Shown: in pieces, positions 9,079-16,666 of the stretch
Position numbering within the stretch: the first letter of the stretch is position 1
How the letters are laid out: each line of letters opens with the position of its first letter
NCBI RefSeq assembly: GCF_003347595.2
Contig: NZ_QCZK02000031.1
Coordinates: 1-64,000 of the forward strand
Direction: 5' to 3'
Source of the DNA: Botryobacter ruber
GTDB taxonomy: Bacteria > Bacteroidota > Bacteroidia > Cytophagales > Hymenobacteraceae
Length of the DNA: 64,000 nt
Notes under the pieces: generated by a model
The model's database searches: none
What the model was told of the DNA's origin: nothing
Seen by the model: the letters and a program-made list of their open reading frames with translations, nothing else
Position numbers and translations under genes: made by a program

Positions 9079-10482
9079 ATGAAATACGACGTAACAGTTA
9101 TCGGTTCTGGTCCTGGTGGGTATGTGGCAGCGGTTCGCTGTGCACAACTGGGCCTGAAAACTGCTATCATTGAAAAATATAACGTGCTGGGTGGTACCTG
9201 CCTGAACGTAGGCTGTATCCCATCCAAAGCGCTGCTCGACTCTTCAGAGCACTACCACAACGCCGCCCATACCTTTAAAACACACGGCATCGACCTAGAT
9301 AACCTGCAGGTAAACATCCAGCAGATGATCAAGCGGAAGGGCGAAGTGGTAAAGTCGAACAACGACGGCATCACGTACCTGATGAAGAAAAATAAGATCG
9401 ATACCTATTATGGCCTTGGCTCTTTTGTAAGCAAAAACAAGATCAAAGTAACCGGAGCAGACGGCCAGGAGCAGGAGATTGAAACAGACAAAACCATCAT
9501 TGCGACAGGTTCAAAGCCGGTTTCGCTGCCGTTCCTGCCAATCGACAAGAAGCGCATCATCACGTCTACCGAAGCTTTGACGCTTACTGAAGTGCCGAAA
9601 CACATGATCATCATTGGTGGAGGCGTTATCGGGCTGGAGCTTGGTTCGGTATATGCGCGTCTGGGAGCAAAGGTATCGGTGGTGGAGTATATGGATTCCA
9701 TCATCCCGACCATGGACCGTGCGCTGGGCAAAGAGCTGATGCGTGTACTGAAGAAAACGCTCGGCTTTGAGTTCTACATGAGCCACAAAGTAACAGGCGC
9801 TACCAACACAGGCGATGCCGTACAGGTAACTGCCGAAACACCAAAAGGTGAAACTGTAACCTTCGAGGGTGACTATGTGCTGGTATCAGTAGGCCGTAAA
9901 CCCTACACCGAAGGGCTTGGCCTGGAGAATGCCGGTGTGCAGATGGGCGAGCGCGGCATGATTGCCGTAAACGACCACCTCGAAACCAACGTGCCGGGTA
10001 TTTTTGCCATTGGCGACGTAGTGCGTGGCGCCATGCTGGCACACAAAGCCGAAGAAGAAGGTGTACTGGTAGCAGAGTACATGGTGGGCCAAAAGCCGCA
10101 TATCAACTACAACCTGATTCCTGGAGTTGTTTATACCTGGCCGGAAGTGGCTGGCGTAGGCTTTACAGAAGAGCAGCTGAAGGAGCAGGGGCGTGCCTTT
10201 AAATCCGGTTCGTTCCCGTTCAAAGCTTCAGGGCGCGCCAAAGCGTCTATGGACACCGACGGTTTTGTGAAAGTACTCGCCGATAAGGAAACAGACGAAA
10301 TCCTGGGCGTACACATGATCGGGCCACGTGCCGCCGACATGATTGCCGAGGCAGTAGTAGCCATGGAGTTCCGTGCGTCGGCAGAAGACATTGCCCGCAT
10401 GAGCCACGCCCACCCAACCTACACCGAAGCCATGAAAGAAGCCTGCCTCGCCGCCACAGAGAACAGAGCCATTCATATCTAA
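9079..10482 (+). CDS. lpdA: Dihydrolipoyl dehydrogenase (E3)
   Basis: 467 aa. FAD enzyme that reoxidises the dihydrolipoyl arm of SucB and reduces NAD+. The N-terminal FAD motif is VIGSGPGGYVAA; the redox disulfide is GGTCLNVGC (C41, C46). The NAD-binding motif is IIGGGVIGLELGS near residue 176, and GIFAIGDV near residue 310 is the second FAD motif. The C-terminal dimer domain has the catalytic pair H445 and E450 in HPTYTE. Full family length. It follows sucA and sucB but is separated by a terminator and a REP-like palindrome, so it may also serve other 2-oxoacid dehydrogenases. Confidence 0.96.
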   Translation: MKYDVTVIGSGPGGYVAAVRCAQLGLKTAIIEKYNVLGGTCLNVGCIPSKALLDSSEHYHNAAHTFKTHGIDLDNLQVNIQQMIKRKGEVVKSNNDGITYLMKKNKIDTYYGLGSFVSKNKIKVTGADGQEQEIETDKTIIATGSKPVSLPFLPIDKKRIITSTEALTLTEVPKHMIIIGGGVIGLELGSVYARLGAKVSVVEYMDSIIPTMDRALGKELMRVLKKTLGFEFYMSHKVTGATNTGDAVQVTAETPKGETVTFEGDYVLVSVGRKPYTEGLGLENAGVQMGERGMIAVNDHLETNVPGIFAIGDVVRGAMLAHKAEEEGVLVAEYMVGQKPHINYNLIPGVVYTWPEVAGVGFTEEQLKEQGRAFKSGSFPFKASGRAKASMDTDGFVKVLADKETDEILGVHMIGPRAADMIAEAVVAMEFRASAEDIARMSHAHPTYTEAMKEACLAATENRAIHI

Positions 10483-10510
10483 GCTTAGCAATACATACTA
10501 TCATATCAGC

Positions 10511-10544
10511 AGCGCCATTCCGCAAGGGGTGGCGCTTTTGTTTT
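10511..10544 (+). terminator. Terminator after lpdA
   Basis: An 11-bp stem (AGCGCCATTCC at 10511-10521, GGGGTGGCGCT at 10526-10536, with two G-U pairs) is capped by a GCAA tetraloop and followed by TTTGTTTT. It ends lpdA transcription 29 bp past the stop. Confidence 0.85.
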
Positions 10545-10648
10545 AGACCGTTGATGGTAGGATGGAAGGGTGGATGTGATTTCAGGTTTGTCTGAATCAG
10601 GATTTACCGAATTTTAGGATTTTCAGGATTTCTGGACCAGATTTCCTT

Positions 10649-10678
10649 TTCTGCTCCCGCCACCATAGCCGCTGCTCC
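10649..10678 (-). repeat. A element copy 3
   Basis: Minus-strand A element (17 of 20 core bases by eye) inside the loop of the 10549-10886 inverted repeat. Confidence 0.75.
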
Positions 10679-10728
10679 ACGCTAAGCATGCCGCCGTTGC
10701 CGTGTGTTATCACCGGCAACAACAAAAG

Positions 10729-10764
10729 TTCTGCTGTACCTGCCACCATTCCCTCTCCTCCTCC
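10729..10764 (-). repeat. A element copy 4
   Basis: Minus-strand A element, 17 of 20 core bases but with a CTCC-rich tail. It is in the same orientation as copy 3 and in the same loop. Confidence 0.55.
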
Positions 10765-10909
10765 TCCAATCTTTCGAGCCTGTCTACTGCCTTCTAACGC
10801 TAATCCTGAAAATCCTGAAATTCCGCAAATCCTGATTCAGACAAACTTAAAATCACATTCATCCTTCCATCACTACCATCAACGATCAAAAATAATTTCT
10901 TCAAAAAAG

Positions 10910-10940
10910 CTTGCAAATTCAAAAACCTTTCGTACGTTTG
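10910..10940 (+). promoter_or_regulatory. Promoter of the GntR-ABC operon
   Basis: CTTG at 10910-10913, a 19-bp spacer and TACGTTTG at 10933-10940 match the Bacteroidota -33/-7 promoter form. The -7 box touches the palindromic operator that starts at 10941, so a bound repressor would cover the transcription start. Confidence 0.7.
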
Positions 10941-10966
10941 TAGTGTACTAAGTAACTAGTACACTA
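10941..10966. promoter_or_regulatory. GntR operator palindrome
   Basis: A perfect inverted repeat, TAGTGTACTA - 6 bp - TAGTACACTA, lies directly after the -7 box and 25 bp before the ABC ATPase start. The AGTGTA/TACACT half-sites resemble, from memory, operators of YtrA-type GntR repressors. The GntR gene at 12772 in the same operon is the obvious binder, giving autoregulation. Confidence 0.75.
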
Positions 10967-10991
10967 AAACAACAGGTAACAAAATATAACT

Positions 10992-11828
10992 ATGATAACC
11001 TTACAAGATGTTCAGTTCAGCTACAAAAAGAACAAGCCGCTGTTCGACCACCTGAACCTGACCCTGCAGCCAGGCTTCATTTATGGTTTGCTGGGTAAAA
11101 ACGGGGCGGGTAAAACATCGCTGCTCAAGCACATCGCCGGTCTGCTGTACCCGGATGCGGGTGTTTGCAATATCTTCGGGTACGAGGCGCAGGCGCGGAA
11201 CCCGGAGATGCTGCAGGATATTTTCCTGGTGCCGGAAGAGTTTGCGCTGCCGGGGGTGTTGCCAGCATCGTATGTAAAACTGCACGCGCCATTCTACAGC
11301 AAATTCAACTACGAGCAGCTGAACCGTTACCTCGCCGAGTTCGACATTCCGACCGATACAAAACTCGCCAACATGTCGTACGGCCAGAAAAAGAAGTTCC
11401 TGATTTCCTTTGCCCTGGCCACCAATGCCCGCCTGCTCATCCTCGACGAGCCCACCAACGGCCTCGATATTCCATCCAAAAGCCAGTTCCGCAAGATTAT
11501 GGCATCGGCGCTCGACGAGGAAAAGGTGGTGATCATCTCTACACACCAGGTGCGGGACCTGGAGAACCTGATCGATAACGTGGTGGTGCTGGAGAAGGGG
11601 CACATCATCTTTAACCGGAACATTGCCGAGATATCCGAACGGATGGCCTTTGAGCACAACCTGCGTGGCGTGGACGAAACCGAGATTCTGTACGCAGAGG
11701 ATATGCAGGGGCGCAGGGCCGGCATCGTGAAAAACCAGTCGGGCCTGGAAACCCGTGTAGACCTGGAGCTGCTGTTTAACGGCATTGTGAAAGATGCCGC
11801 CGTTATTAACAACCATTTAACCTATTAG
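10992..11828 (+). CDS. ABC transporter ATP-binding protein
   Basis: 278 aa. ATPase subunit of an ABC exporter. Walker A is GKNGAGKT (residues 35-42), the signature is MSYGQKKK in place of LSGGQ, Walker B is RLLILDEPTNGLD, and the switch histidine is in IISTHQ. The C-terminal 60 residues are an extra domain of unknown role. It opens an operon with a small membrane protein, a membrane subunit and a GntR regulator, the arrangement of ytr-type exporters that respond to envelope stress or peptide antibiotics in other phyla. The substrate is not shown. Transcription should be controlled through the palindrome at 10941-10966. Confidence 0.92.
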   Translation: MITLQDVQFSYKKNKPLFDHLNLTLQPGFIYGLLGKNGAGKTSLLKHIAGLLYPDAGVCNIFGYEAQARNPEMLQDIFLVPEEFALPGVLPASYVKLHAPFYSKFNYEQLNRYLAEFDIPTDTKLANMSYGQKKKFLISFALATNARLLILDEPTNGLDIPSKSQFRKIMASALDEEKVVIISTHQVRDLENLIDNVVVLEKGHIIFNRNIAEISERMAFEHNLRGVDETEILYAEDMQGRRAGIVKNQSGLETRVDLELLFNGIVKDAAVINNHLTY

Positions 11829-11830
11829 CC

Positions 11831-12031
11831 ATGCAAGTTTTCGCTAACCTTCAAATTGCTAAGCTGCACCTGAGCCTCGGTTCGTTGGGCGTTGCGCTTG
11901 TTGCGTTTGGTTGTGCCTTCCTGGTGCAGACAAAGCAACTGGAGCTGAATTATGCTTATCCTGTCGAGGTGCTGCTAAAAACCGTGCTTACCGACGATGT
12001 ATTTATAACCACCAGCCATTGTACAAAATAA
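11831..12031 (+). CDS. Small single-span membrane protein in ABC operon
   Basis: 66 aa. The gene fits between the ATPase stop (2-bp gap) and the permease start (4-bp gap), which supports translation as part of the operon. Residues 11-32 (LHLSLGSLGVALVAFGCAF) form one likely membrane segment, followed by a short outer or cytoplasmic tail with no known domain. It is unlike the usual ABC subunits. It could be a small accessory subunit of the exporter. It could also be a remnant of a larger membrane protein, as the C-terminal 30 residues look unstructured. Confidence 0.55.
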   Translation: MQVFANLQIAKLHLSLGSLGVALVAFGCAFLVQTKQLELNYAYPVEVLLKTVLTDDVFITTSHCTK

Positions 12032-12035
12032 AACG

Positions 12036-12770
12036 ATGAACCCTCAATTCAATTCTACAAGACTAGGCTATTTTATAAAGCGGCACCTGTACCTGAATGT
12101 CAGCTCGCTCTGGATAGCCATTGCAGCCGTAGTAGGCACCCTGCTGGTGATCTCTGCGCTGTTCGCTTACTTTAACCCGGGTACGCTGCCCGGCCTGCGG
12201 AACCTCTACCTGGTCGTGTTTTTTGTGGGCGGCTACTTTTTTACAAGTAAGATTTTCGACGAAATGCACACCCCGCAAAAAAGCTATTCCTTCCTGACGC
12301 TGCCGGTGTCGGCAACCGAAAAGCTGATCGGGGGCTGGATTATTACCGGACCGGTCTATGTGCTCGTGTTTGCCCTGTTTATGGTGCTGCTCCTGTTCAT
12401 CAGTTCATTAATAGCAGACAGGCCGGAAGCGTTACCGTTTCTTTTTGACAGCAACTTCTTTACCAGTATCAAGGTTTTTCTGGTAACGCAGACCATCTTT
12501 TTCCTGGGTGCCTGCAGCTTCAGGGGCAACAACTTCCTGAAAACACTCCTGATGCTTTTTGTGCTGGTGCTGCTGATTGGCATGTATGGCAGCGGATTGG
12601 CTTTTCTGCTCTTTGGTGAAGGTAACATAAGCGTTAATGCCTATCCGGCAGACCTGAAGAACACCATGGAGTTTATTATTAAACAGGTAATTCCTTTTAT
12701 CTTCTGGTATCTGCTGGGGCCTTTCCTATTACTGGTATCGTATTTTAAACTTAAAGAAAGGCAGGTGTAG
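12036..12770 (+). CDS. ABC exporter membrane subunit
   Basis: 244 aa. Integral membrane protein with about six hydrophobic spans (roughly residues 25-48, 55-75, 100-125, 145-165, 172-195, 212-235), the layout of ABC-2 type permease subunits. No catalytic motif is present. It lies 4 bp after the small membrane protein and 1 bp before the GntR regulator, so it is co-transcribed with the ATPase at 10992 and very likely its membrane partner. The family is weakly conserved; the assignment leans on context and topology. Confidence 0.75.
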   Translation: MNPQFNSTRLGYFIKRHLYLNVSSLWIAIAAVVGTLLVISALFAYFNPGTLPGLRNLYLVVFFVGGYFFTSKIFDEMHTPQKSYSFLTLPVSATEKLIGGWIITGPVYVLVFALFMVLLLFISSLIADRPEALPFLFDSNFFTSIKVFLVTQTIFFLGACSFRGNNFLKTLLMLFVLVLLIGMYGSGLAFLLFGEGNISVNAYPADLKNTMEFIIKQVIPFIFWYLLGPFLLLVSYFKLKERQV

Positions 12771-12771
12771 T

Positions 12772-13140
12772 ATGGAATTCAGAGAATCACAAGCGATCTA
12801 TTTGCAAATTGCCGAACGCTTTTTCGAAAACATTCTTCAGAAGAAGTGGACCAGTGGCGATAAGATCCCATCCATCCGGGATATGGCAGTTGAGTTTGAA
12901 GTAAACCCCAATACCACCATGCGTACCTTCAATTACTTACAGGATAAAGGCGTGATCTACAACAAGCGGGGCATCGGCTACTTCCTGGCCGACGACGGCC
13001 TCGAAAAAACCATCGCGCTTAAAAAAGAGCAGTTCCTGCAGGAGGAGCTTCCGCTGTTCCTCAGAACCATGCAGCTGCTCGGCCTCTCGCTCGACGACCT
13101 GAAAGCCTACGTGCAGAAGCACCCGCTGGCCGGCTCCTGA
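12772..13140 (+). CDS. GntR family repressor, YtrA type
   Basis: 122 aa. Short GntR regulator with an N-terminal winged helix-turn-helix (about residues 8-75; GDKIPSIRDMAVEFEVNPNT is the recognition region) and a small helical C-terminal part that dimerises. It lacks the long effector domain of FadR or HutC types, as in the YtrA group. It begins one base after the permease stop. It probably represses its own operon through the perfect palindrome at 10941-10966; the inducer is unknown. Confidence 0.9.
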   Translation: MEFRESQAIYLQIAERFFENILQKKWTSGDKIPSIRDMAVEFEVNPNTTMRTFNYLQDKGVIYNKRGIGYFLADDGLEKTIALKKEQFLQEELPLFLRTMQLLGLSLDDLKAYVQKHPLAGS

Positions 13141-13174
13141 AAAAGCATGTAAGGGTAAAGAAACGACAAAGACA

Positions 13175-13384
13175 ATGAAAAAGATCATGACAACAAGCAA
13201 TAAACTCCTGCTGGGCCTGCTCCTGGCGGTGCTGCTCTTTATAACCGTGGTGGCTGGTGTTGCCAAATATTATGGCTATAGAGGCACCTTTCAATATGAG
13301 AAAGGTTATTATTTAGAACCACCTGCCGTTCCGGAGACACCAACGCCGCCAGCGCCACCGGCTCCGCCAGTGCCCAGCGAGTAA
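13175..13384 (+). CDS. Small membrane protein with Pro-rich tail
   Basis: 69 aa. One N-terminal membrane span (residues 9-29, NKLLLGLLLAVLLFITVVAG), then a short Tyr-rich piece and a tail of Pro, Ala and Thr (PETPTPPAPPAPPVPSE). It follows the GntR gene by 34 bp on the same strand and may be the last gene of the ABC operon. No known family is recognised. A hairpin 37 bp downstream would end the transcript. Confidence 0.6.
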   Translation: MKKIMTTSNKLLLGLLLAVLLFITVVAGVAKYYGYRGTFQYEKGYYLEPPAVPETPTPPAPPAPPVPSE

Positions 13385-13420
13385 AAACATACCTGCCTAA
13401 CCAAACTATGAAAAAGGCTG

Positions 13421-13470
13421 AATGCCGGAAACAGGAGGCGCTGTAACAGGCGCTTCAGGCTTCCGGCATT
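13421..13470. terminator. Hairpin between convergent genes
   Basis: AATGCCGGAA (13421-13430) pairs perfectly with TTCCGGCATT (13461-13470); GGTTTTT follows on the plus strand and AAAAAG precedes it, giving Ts on the minus strand. It can serve the plus-strand gene ending at 13384 and the minus-strand gene ending at 13455, whose last codons lie inside the right arm. Confidence 0.7.
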
Positions 13471-14033
13471 TGGTTTTTCAGCAGCTTCACCAGTTTGGCT
13501 GCACCCTCATCCGAAGGCAATGCCTTTACCGGCGGCAGCCCCAGCCATTCGTGGCGTACCTGGTTCAGGAGGGGCAGGTCTGCCGCAGCCGTTTTATACT
13601 TTGCTGCTGCTGTCACCATAGCCACTGCTGTTTTCAGGGCGTTAGCTTTTACGCGAATGGTATTGGCTGCATAGCGTGCCGGGTGCAGGTGCACATGCCG
13701 CCCTGCCTCCACACCCCACCGCAGCACCCAGTCTGTGCCATCAGCAAGCGTGATAATTTGATAATCGGAATCTGCAGCACCTATAAACTGGCGGTAAGCT
13801 TCCGGTTCCAGTACATGCCGGTGCTGCAACTGCTGTATCACCTCTTCTGCAAGCTGCAGGGGCGTGAGCTGCCCTGTATACAAATCGAGCTGCGAACTGC
13901 CCAGCGTCAGCAGATCTGCTTTTAAGGCTGCAGGAGCGGCCTGGGTGCCTTGCCGGATAAATTCCCGGATGTAGCCCAGGTGGTGCTTGAGCGGATGGAA
14001 CAGGACAGGCTTTGGCAGATCAGGTAAAAACAT
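13455..14033 (-). CDS. Uncharacterised protein carrying an A element in frame
   Basis: 192 aa from the ATG at 14033, which gives MFLPDLPKPVLFHP; longer upstream readings run into low-quality sequence shared with the next promoter. No signal peptide, membrane span or known domain is recognised. The protein is helical and Ala/Leu-rich in its first half. Residues around 132-142 (TAVAMVTAAAK) are encoded by a copy of the dispersed A element at 13599-13630, so either the element entered this gene in frame or the similarity is chance. It is divergent from the acetyltransferase gene at 14158, with 124 bp between. Confidence 0.65.
   Translation of the reverse strand: MFLPDLPKPVLFHPLKHHLGYIREFIRQGTQAAPAALKADLLTLGSSQLDLYTGQLTPLQLAEEVIQQLQHRHVLEPEAYRQFIGAADSDYQIITLADGTDWVLRWGVEAGRHVHLHPARYAANTIRVKANALKTAVAMVTAAAKYKTAAADLPLLNQVRHEWLGLPPVKALPSDEGAAKLVKLLKNQMPEA
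13599..13630 (-). repeat. A element copy 5, inside a gene
   Basis: About 16 of 20 core bases, with AGCA on one side and AGCAAAG on the other, as in intergenic copies. It reads on the coding strand of the gene at 13455-14033 and encodes TAVAMVTAAAK. Confidence 0.55.
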
Positions 14034-14125
14034 AGTCCCTAAACGATTCCTGCAGGAGAAGGTGGCACACAACACCGCCGGCGCTCCTGTGTCTGCTGGC
14101 CGCTGTAAAGCTTTGGCGTATTTTT

Positions 14126-14133
14126 TATCTTTG
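14126..14133 (+). promoter_or_regulatory. Candidate -7 box for acetyltransferase gene
   Basis: TATCTTTG, 24 bp before the ATG at 14158. No clear TTG is found at the -33 distance. Confidence 0.4.
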
Positions 14134-14157
14134 CGCCAACATGACAACAAGCATCCT

Positions 14158-14646
14158 ATGAAGGACCATACTGCAGGTGCACCCCAGGGAGCACAGATAG
14201 TCGATTTTACGCCTGAGCATGCCATTGCCTTCCGAAAACTGAACGAAGAATGGATTACCCGCTACTTCGTGCTGGAGGAGGCGGACGTAAAATCGTTAGG
14301 CGACCCGCAGGGCTACATTCTTGCCAAAGGCGGTTTTATCCTGATGGCTTTGTATCGGGGCGAGGCGGTAGGTACGTGTGCCCTGATAAAAGAGCATGAC
14401 GACGTTTTTGAATTGGCTAAGATGGCTGTGACAGAAAAAGCGCAGGGCCTGAAACTTGGCATGGCTTTAGGCAAAGCAGCCATAGCAAAGGCAAAAGAAG
14501 CAGGCGCAAAAAAAGTGTACCTGGTATCGAACAGAGGCCTGCACAGTGCCCTGAACCTGTATCGCAAGCTGGGCTTTGTGGAAGTGCCCATGCCGCCCAG
14601 CATTTACCAGCGTGCCGATATTAAAATGGAATTAATGATATCTTAA
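14158..14646 (+). CDS. GNAT family N-acetyltransferase
   Basis: 162 aa. Acetyl-CoA-dependent acyl transferase. The GNAT fold covers about residues 20-160; the CoA-binding motif A is seen as MAVTEKAQGLKLGMALGKA and motif B as VYLVSNRGLHSALNLYRKLGF. The ATG at 14158 is preferred because it gives a normal GNAT N-terminus and sits 24 bp after a TATCTTTG box; extending upstream adds about 57 residues without family character. The substrate (small molecule or protein) cannot be told. A strong hairpin ends the gene before the convergent DUF4864 gene. Confidence 0.88.
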   Translation: MKDHTAGAPQGAQIVDFTPEHAIAFRKLNEEWITRYFVLEEADVKSLGDPQGYILAKGGFILMALYRGEAVGTCALIKEHDDVFELAKMAVTEKAQGLKLGMALGKAAIAKAKEAGAKKVYLVSNRGLHSALNLYRKLGFVEVPMPPSIYQRADIKMELMIS

Positions 14647-14748
14647 CAAACGGGCAAAGTGGTACTGCCATGGAGTGGATAAAGCGGTGGAGGCAGTAGC
14701 AGCATAGTAAAATTAAGTGATCAGTGGCTGGTAAAGCTGCATTTTTAT

Positions 14749-14798
14749 CCAGCCAGAGCTGCCGCAGCACCTTCTAGTGGTGCGGCAGCTCTGGCTGG
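14749..14798. terminator. Long hairpin between convergent genes
   Basis: 22-bp arms at 14749-14770 and 14777-14798 differ by one base and are separated by a 6-base loop. The stem contains CAGAGCTGCCGCA. It lies between the stops of the acetyltransferase (14646) and the DUF4864 gene (14822) and can end both. T runs are weak (ATTTTTAT on the minus-strand exit gives As, not Ts), so it may act as an mRNA end-protecting stem. Confidence 0.7.
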
Positions 14799-14821
14799 TG
14801 CAATTAAACAAATTATCGGCA

Positions 14822-15388
14822 TCAGGTGAAGTAAACAGGACTTTCCGGTTCCATAATCGATACGTTTGCGGTCAGCCAGCAGCCTCTGTACGGCCCTCTT
14901 TTCTGTTTGGTCAGGGTAAACATGTAGGCTGTTTCTGCCCCGTCGCGGCCTTTAACTACCACCAGCTGGTGCGCGGTGTCGTCTGTTACAACTAGTTGGC
15001 CTGCTTTGTACGAAACAAAGTTGAGCATTGGCTTGTAAGCAGGGTTCCGTACCATTATCCGGAAGTGGTTCAGGGGGCCCAGCAGCATTCTGTTGGCGGG
15101 CGACGAAAAGTTAAACACTGTAATAATACCGCTATCGTTCCGGTCATTTTTCTGCAGTGCAACCAATTGTATCTGAATCACCTGTCGTGGCGAAAGCGCT
15201 TTCGACGGGTGCGTAATATCGCCATTATCCAAATCCTGTTCTTCTTCGTCACTTGATGGAATCGTATAGGCAGGATAAACCTGCATCTCTCGTATTGGTT
15301 GTGCCGGGAACTGAATCCAGAGCAAAACCAGTAAAATAATTCCCACACCCAGCAGGAGTTTATCTAATATATATCCATGCTTCCTCAT
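14822..15388 (-). CDS. DUF4864-like membrane-anchored protein
   Basis: 188 aa from the ATG at 15388. Residues 9-28 (KLLLGVGIILLVLLWIQFPA) form one membrane anchor; the rest would face the periplasm. Residues about 75-185 resemble DUF4864: a helix SPRQVIQIQLVALQKND, then SPANRMLLGPLNHFRIMVR, then a beta-rich end with VVVKGRDGAETAY. Proteins of this family have a cone-like NTF2-type fold by prediction, with no known activity. A longer reading frame upstream of 15388 has Cys-rich random-looking sequence and is not used. It is divergent from the PAP2 gene. Confidence 0.65.
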   Translation of the reverse strand: MRKHGYILDKLLLGVGIILLVLLWIQFPAQPIREMQVYPAYTIPSSDEEEQDLDNGDITHPSKALSPRQVIQIQLVALQKNDRNDSGIITVFNFSSPANRMLLGPLNHFRIMVRNPAYKPMLNFVSYKAGQLVVTDDTAHQLVVVKGRDGAETAYMFTLTKQKRGPYRGCWLTANVSIMEPESPVYFT

Positions 15389-15463
15389 ACAAAATATGTA
15401 CTTTAAATGCAAGCGGTTTGTTGTGTTTTGCTTTACATCTGGGTGAACAGCGCAATATCTTAT

Positions 15464-15498
15464 GGCTGCAGCAGCGGGAGTGGTAACTGGTGCAGCAA
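15464..15498 (+). repeat. Degenerate A-like element
   Basis: GCAGCGGGAGTGGTAACTGG followed by TGCAGCAA keeps the outline of the A element but with several changes. It lies in the divergent region between the DUF4864 and PAP2 genes. Confidence 0.35.
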
Positions 15499-15619
15499 TT
15501 CCAAAATTGCCTTGGAACCCAGTGCTGCAGGAGCAGTGGACTTGTTGCTGTTCAGAACTTACCACCACAAAACAAGTATTACCATAAAACGAAAGCAGTA
15601 CAACCACAGCACTCCTTTT

Positions 15620-16417
15620 ATGAGAAATCTTTTATCGCAAAAAGTAAGAGAAACAGTTCAGGCCGTGCTGCAGCACCCTGTGATCATGTGGCTGCGGAAG
15701 CGCTACCCGCGGCCTTTTTACTTTATTATTTACCGGTTTAGCACTACTTCTTTTATGGGCCTGCCCCTCACCCTGCTGGTAACGGTGTTTATGCTCAATA
15801 TGCTGCTCCTGTCGCAGCTCACTGAAGAAGTGGTCGAGTCGAATGGCGTTATTATGGTGGATGAGCATTTTACCGCTTCCATTTACAGCGTGCGTTCGGA
15901 GTGGCTGAGCAGCGCCTTTTTCCTGCTTACCCAGTTGGGCGGGCGGGAGGCTGTGTTTATAGTAGGCGCTATTATTACGGGCGTTTTTCTGTACAGGCAG
16001 CGGTACGTGGCTATTCTGGCTTTCTGGCTCATGGCGGGCGGAGCGGGTTTGTCGGCTAGGTATGGTAAAAAGATTATCAGCCGCGACCGGCCTGCTGACG
16101 TGGCCTATTACCAGGAAAGGTATTTTTCGTTCCCCAGCGGACATGCAACTACCGCAGCTTCCAATTATGGCTTTATTGGATATTTGCTTTTCAGGCATTA
16201 CAGAAGGCGCAGTTACCGGAATATCGTGTTCTGGGCTACCTCCATCATCATCGGGCTTGTTGGGTTTAGCCGCATCTACCTGGGAGTTCATTTTTTAACC
16301 GATGTGCTGGCGGGCTTCCTGCTCGGAGGTATGTGGCTGCTCATTGGTATCAGCCTGATGGAAGTAATGAGCTACCGGAAAGCGCTTGGAGCAAGAAACG
16401 AAGAAGACGTGATCTAA
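15620..16417 (+). CDS. PAP2 family lipid phosphatase
   Basis: 265 aa. Membrane phosphatase of the type 2 phosphatidic acid phosphatase superfamily, which removes phosphate from lipid phosphates such as undecaprenyl pyrophosphate or phosphatidylglycerol phosphate. The three active-site motifs are present: KKIISRDRP, SFPSGHATT and SRIYLGVHFLTD. Five to six membrane spans surround them. The ATG at 15620 (MRNLLSQK) is preferred; the frame is open further upstream but that part overlaps the divergent promoter region and a degenerate A element. The exact lipid substrate is not shown. Confidence 0.9.
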   Translation: MRNLLSQKVRETVQAVLQHPVIMWLRKRYPRPFYFIIYRFSTTSFMGLPLTLLVTVFMLNMLLLSQLTEEVVESNGVIMVDEHFTASIYSVRSEWLSSAFFLLTQLGGREAVFIVGAIITGVFLYRQRYVAILAFWLMAGGAGLSARYGKKIISRDRPADVAYYQERYFSFPSGHATTAASNYGFIGYLLFRHYRRRSYRNIVFWATSIIIGLVGFSRIYLGVHFLTDVLAGFLLGGMWLLIGISLMEVMSYRKALGARNEEDVI

Positions 16418-16666
16418 AGGCGATGTGTTATTTGTTACATTTTGTTAAAGGAACAGCAGCCGGGCAGCAGCCAGGGGGAATAGGTTCGATGTGGTGTTTT
16501 TCCGGGAATTGGCTATGAAAATTAATAAAAAAGGGAGATGGTGAAACAATATTTCGGGAAAGCCGATAAAATAACACTAGGTAGTTCTGGTGGCTGAAGC
16601 AACAAGGGTTTTGGTGCAGCTGCCAGGGCGCTTTAAATAATACAAGTTAATTAAAATTTTAAAACT

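Larger units (their letters stand above)
10549..10886. repeat. Long inverted repeat of B elements around two A elements
   Basis: Left arm 10549-10631 and right arm 10803-10886 are inverted copies of an ~84-bp B element, close to 88% identical by eye. Key pieces of the right arm are AATCCTGATTCAGACAAAC and CTACCATCAACG. The ~170-bp centre holds two A elements (10649-10678 and 10729-10764). An open frame of 87 codons here is low-complexity and not called. The structure lies between the lpdA terminator and the ABC operon promoter and contains no transposase, so it would be non-autonomous if mobile. Confidence 0.85.

Noticed and set aside
10688..10951. 87-codon open frame upstream of the ABC operon
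   Set aside because: Low-complexity Pro/Ser/His-rich translation that runs through A and B repeats and the promoter; no start signal or family.
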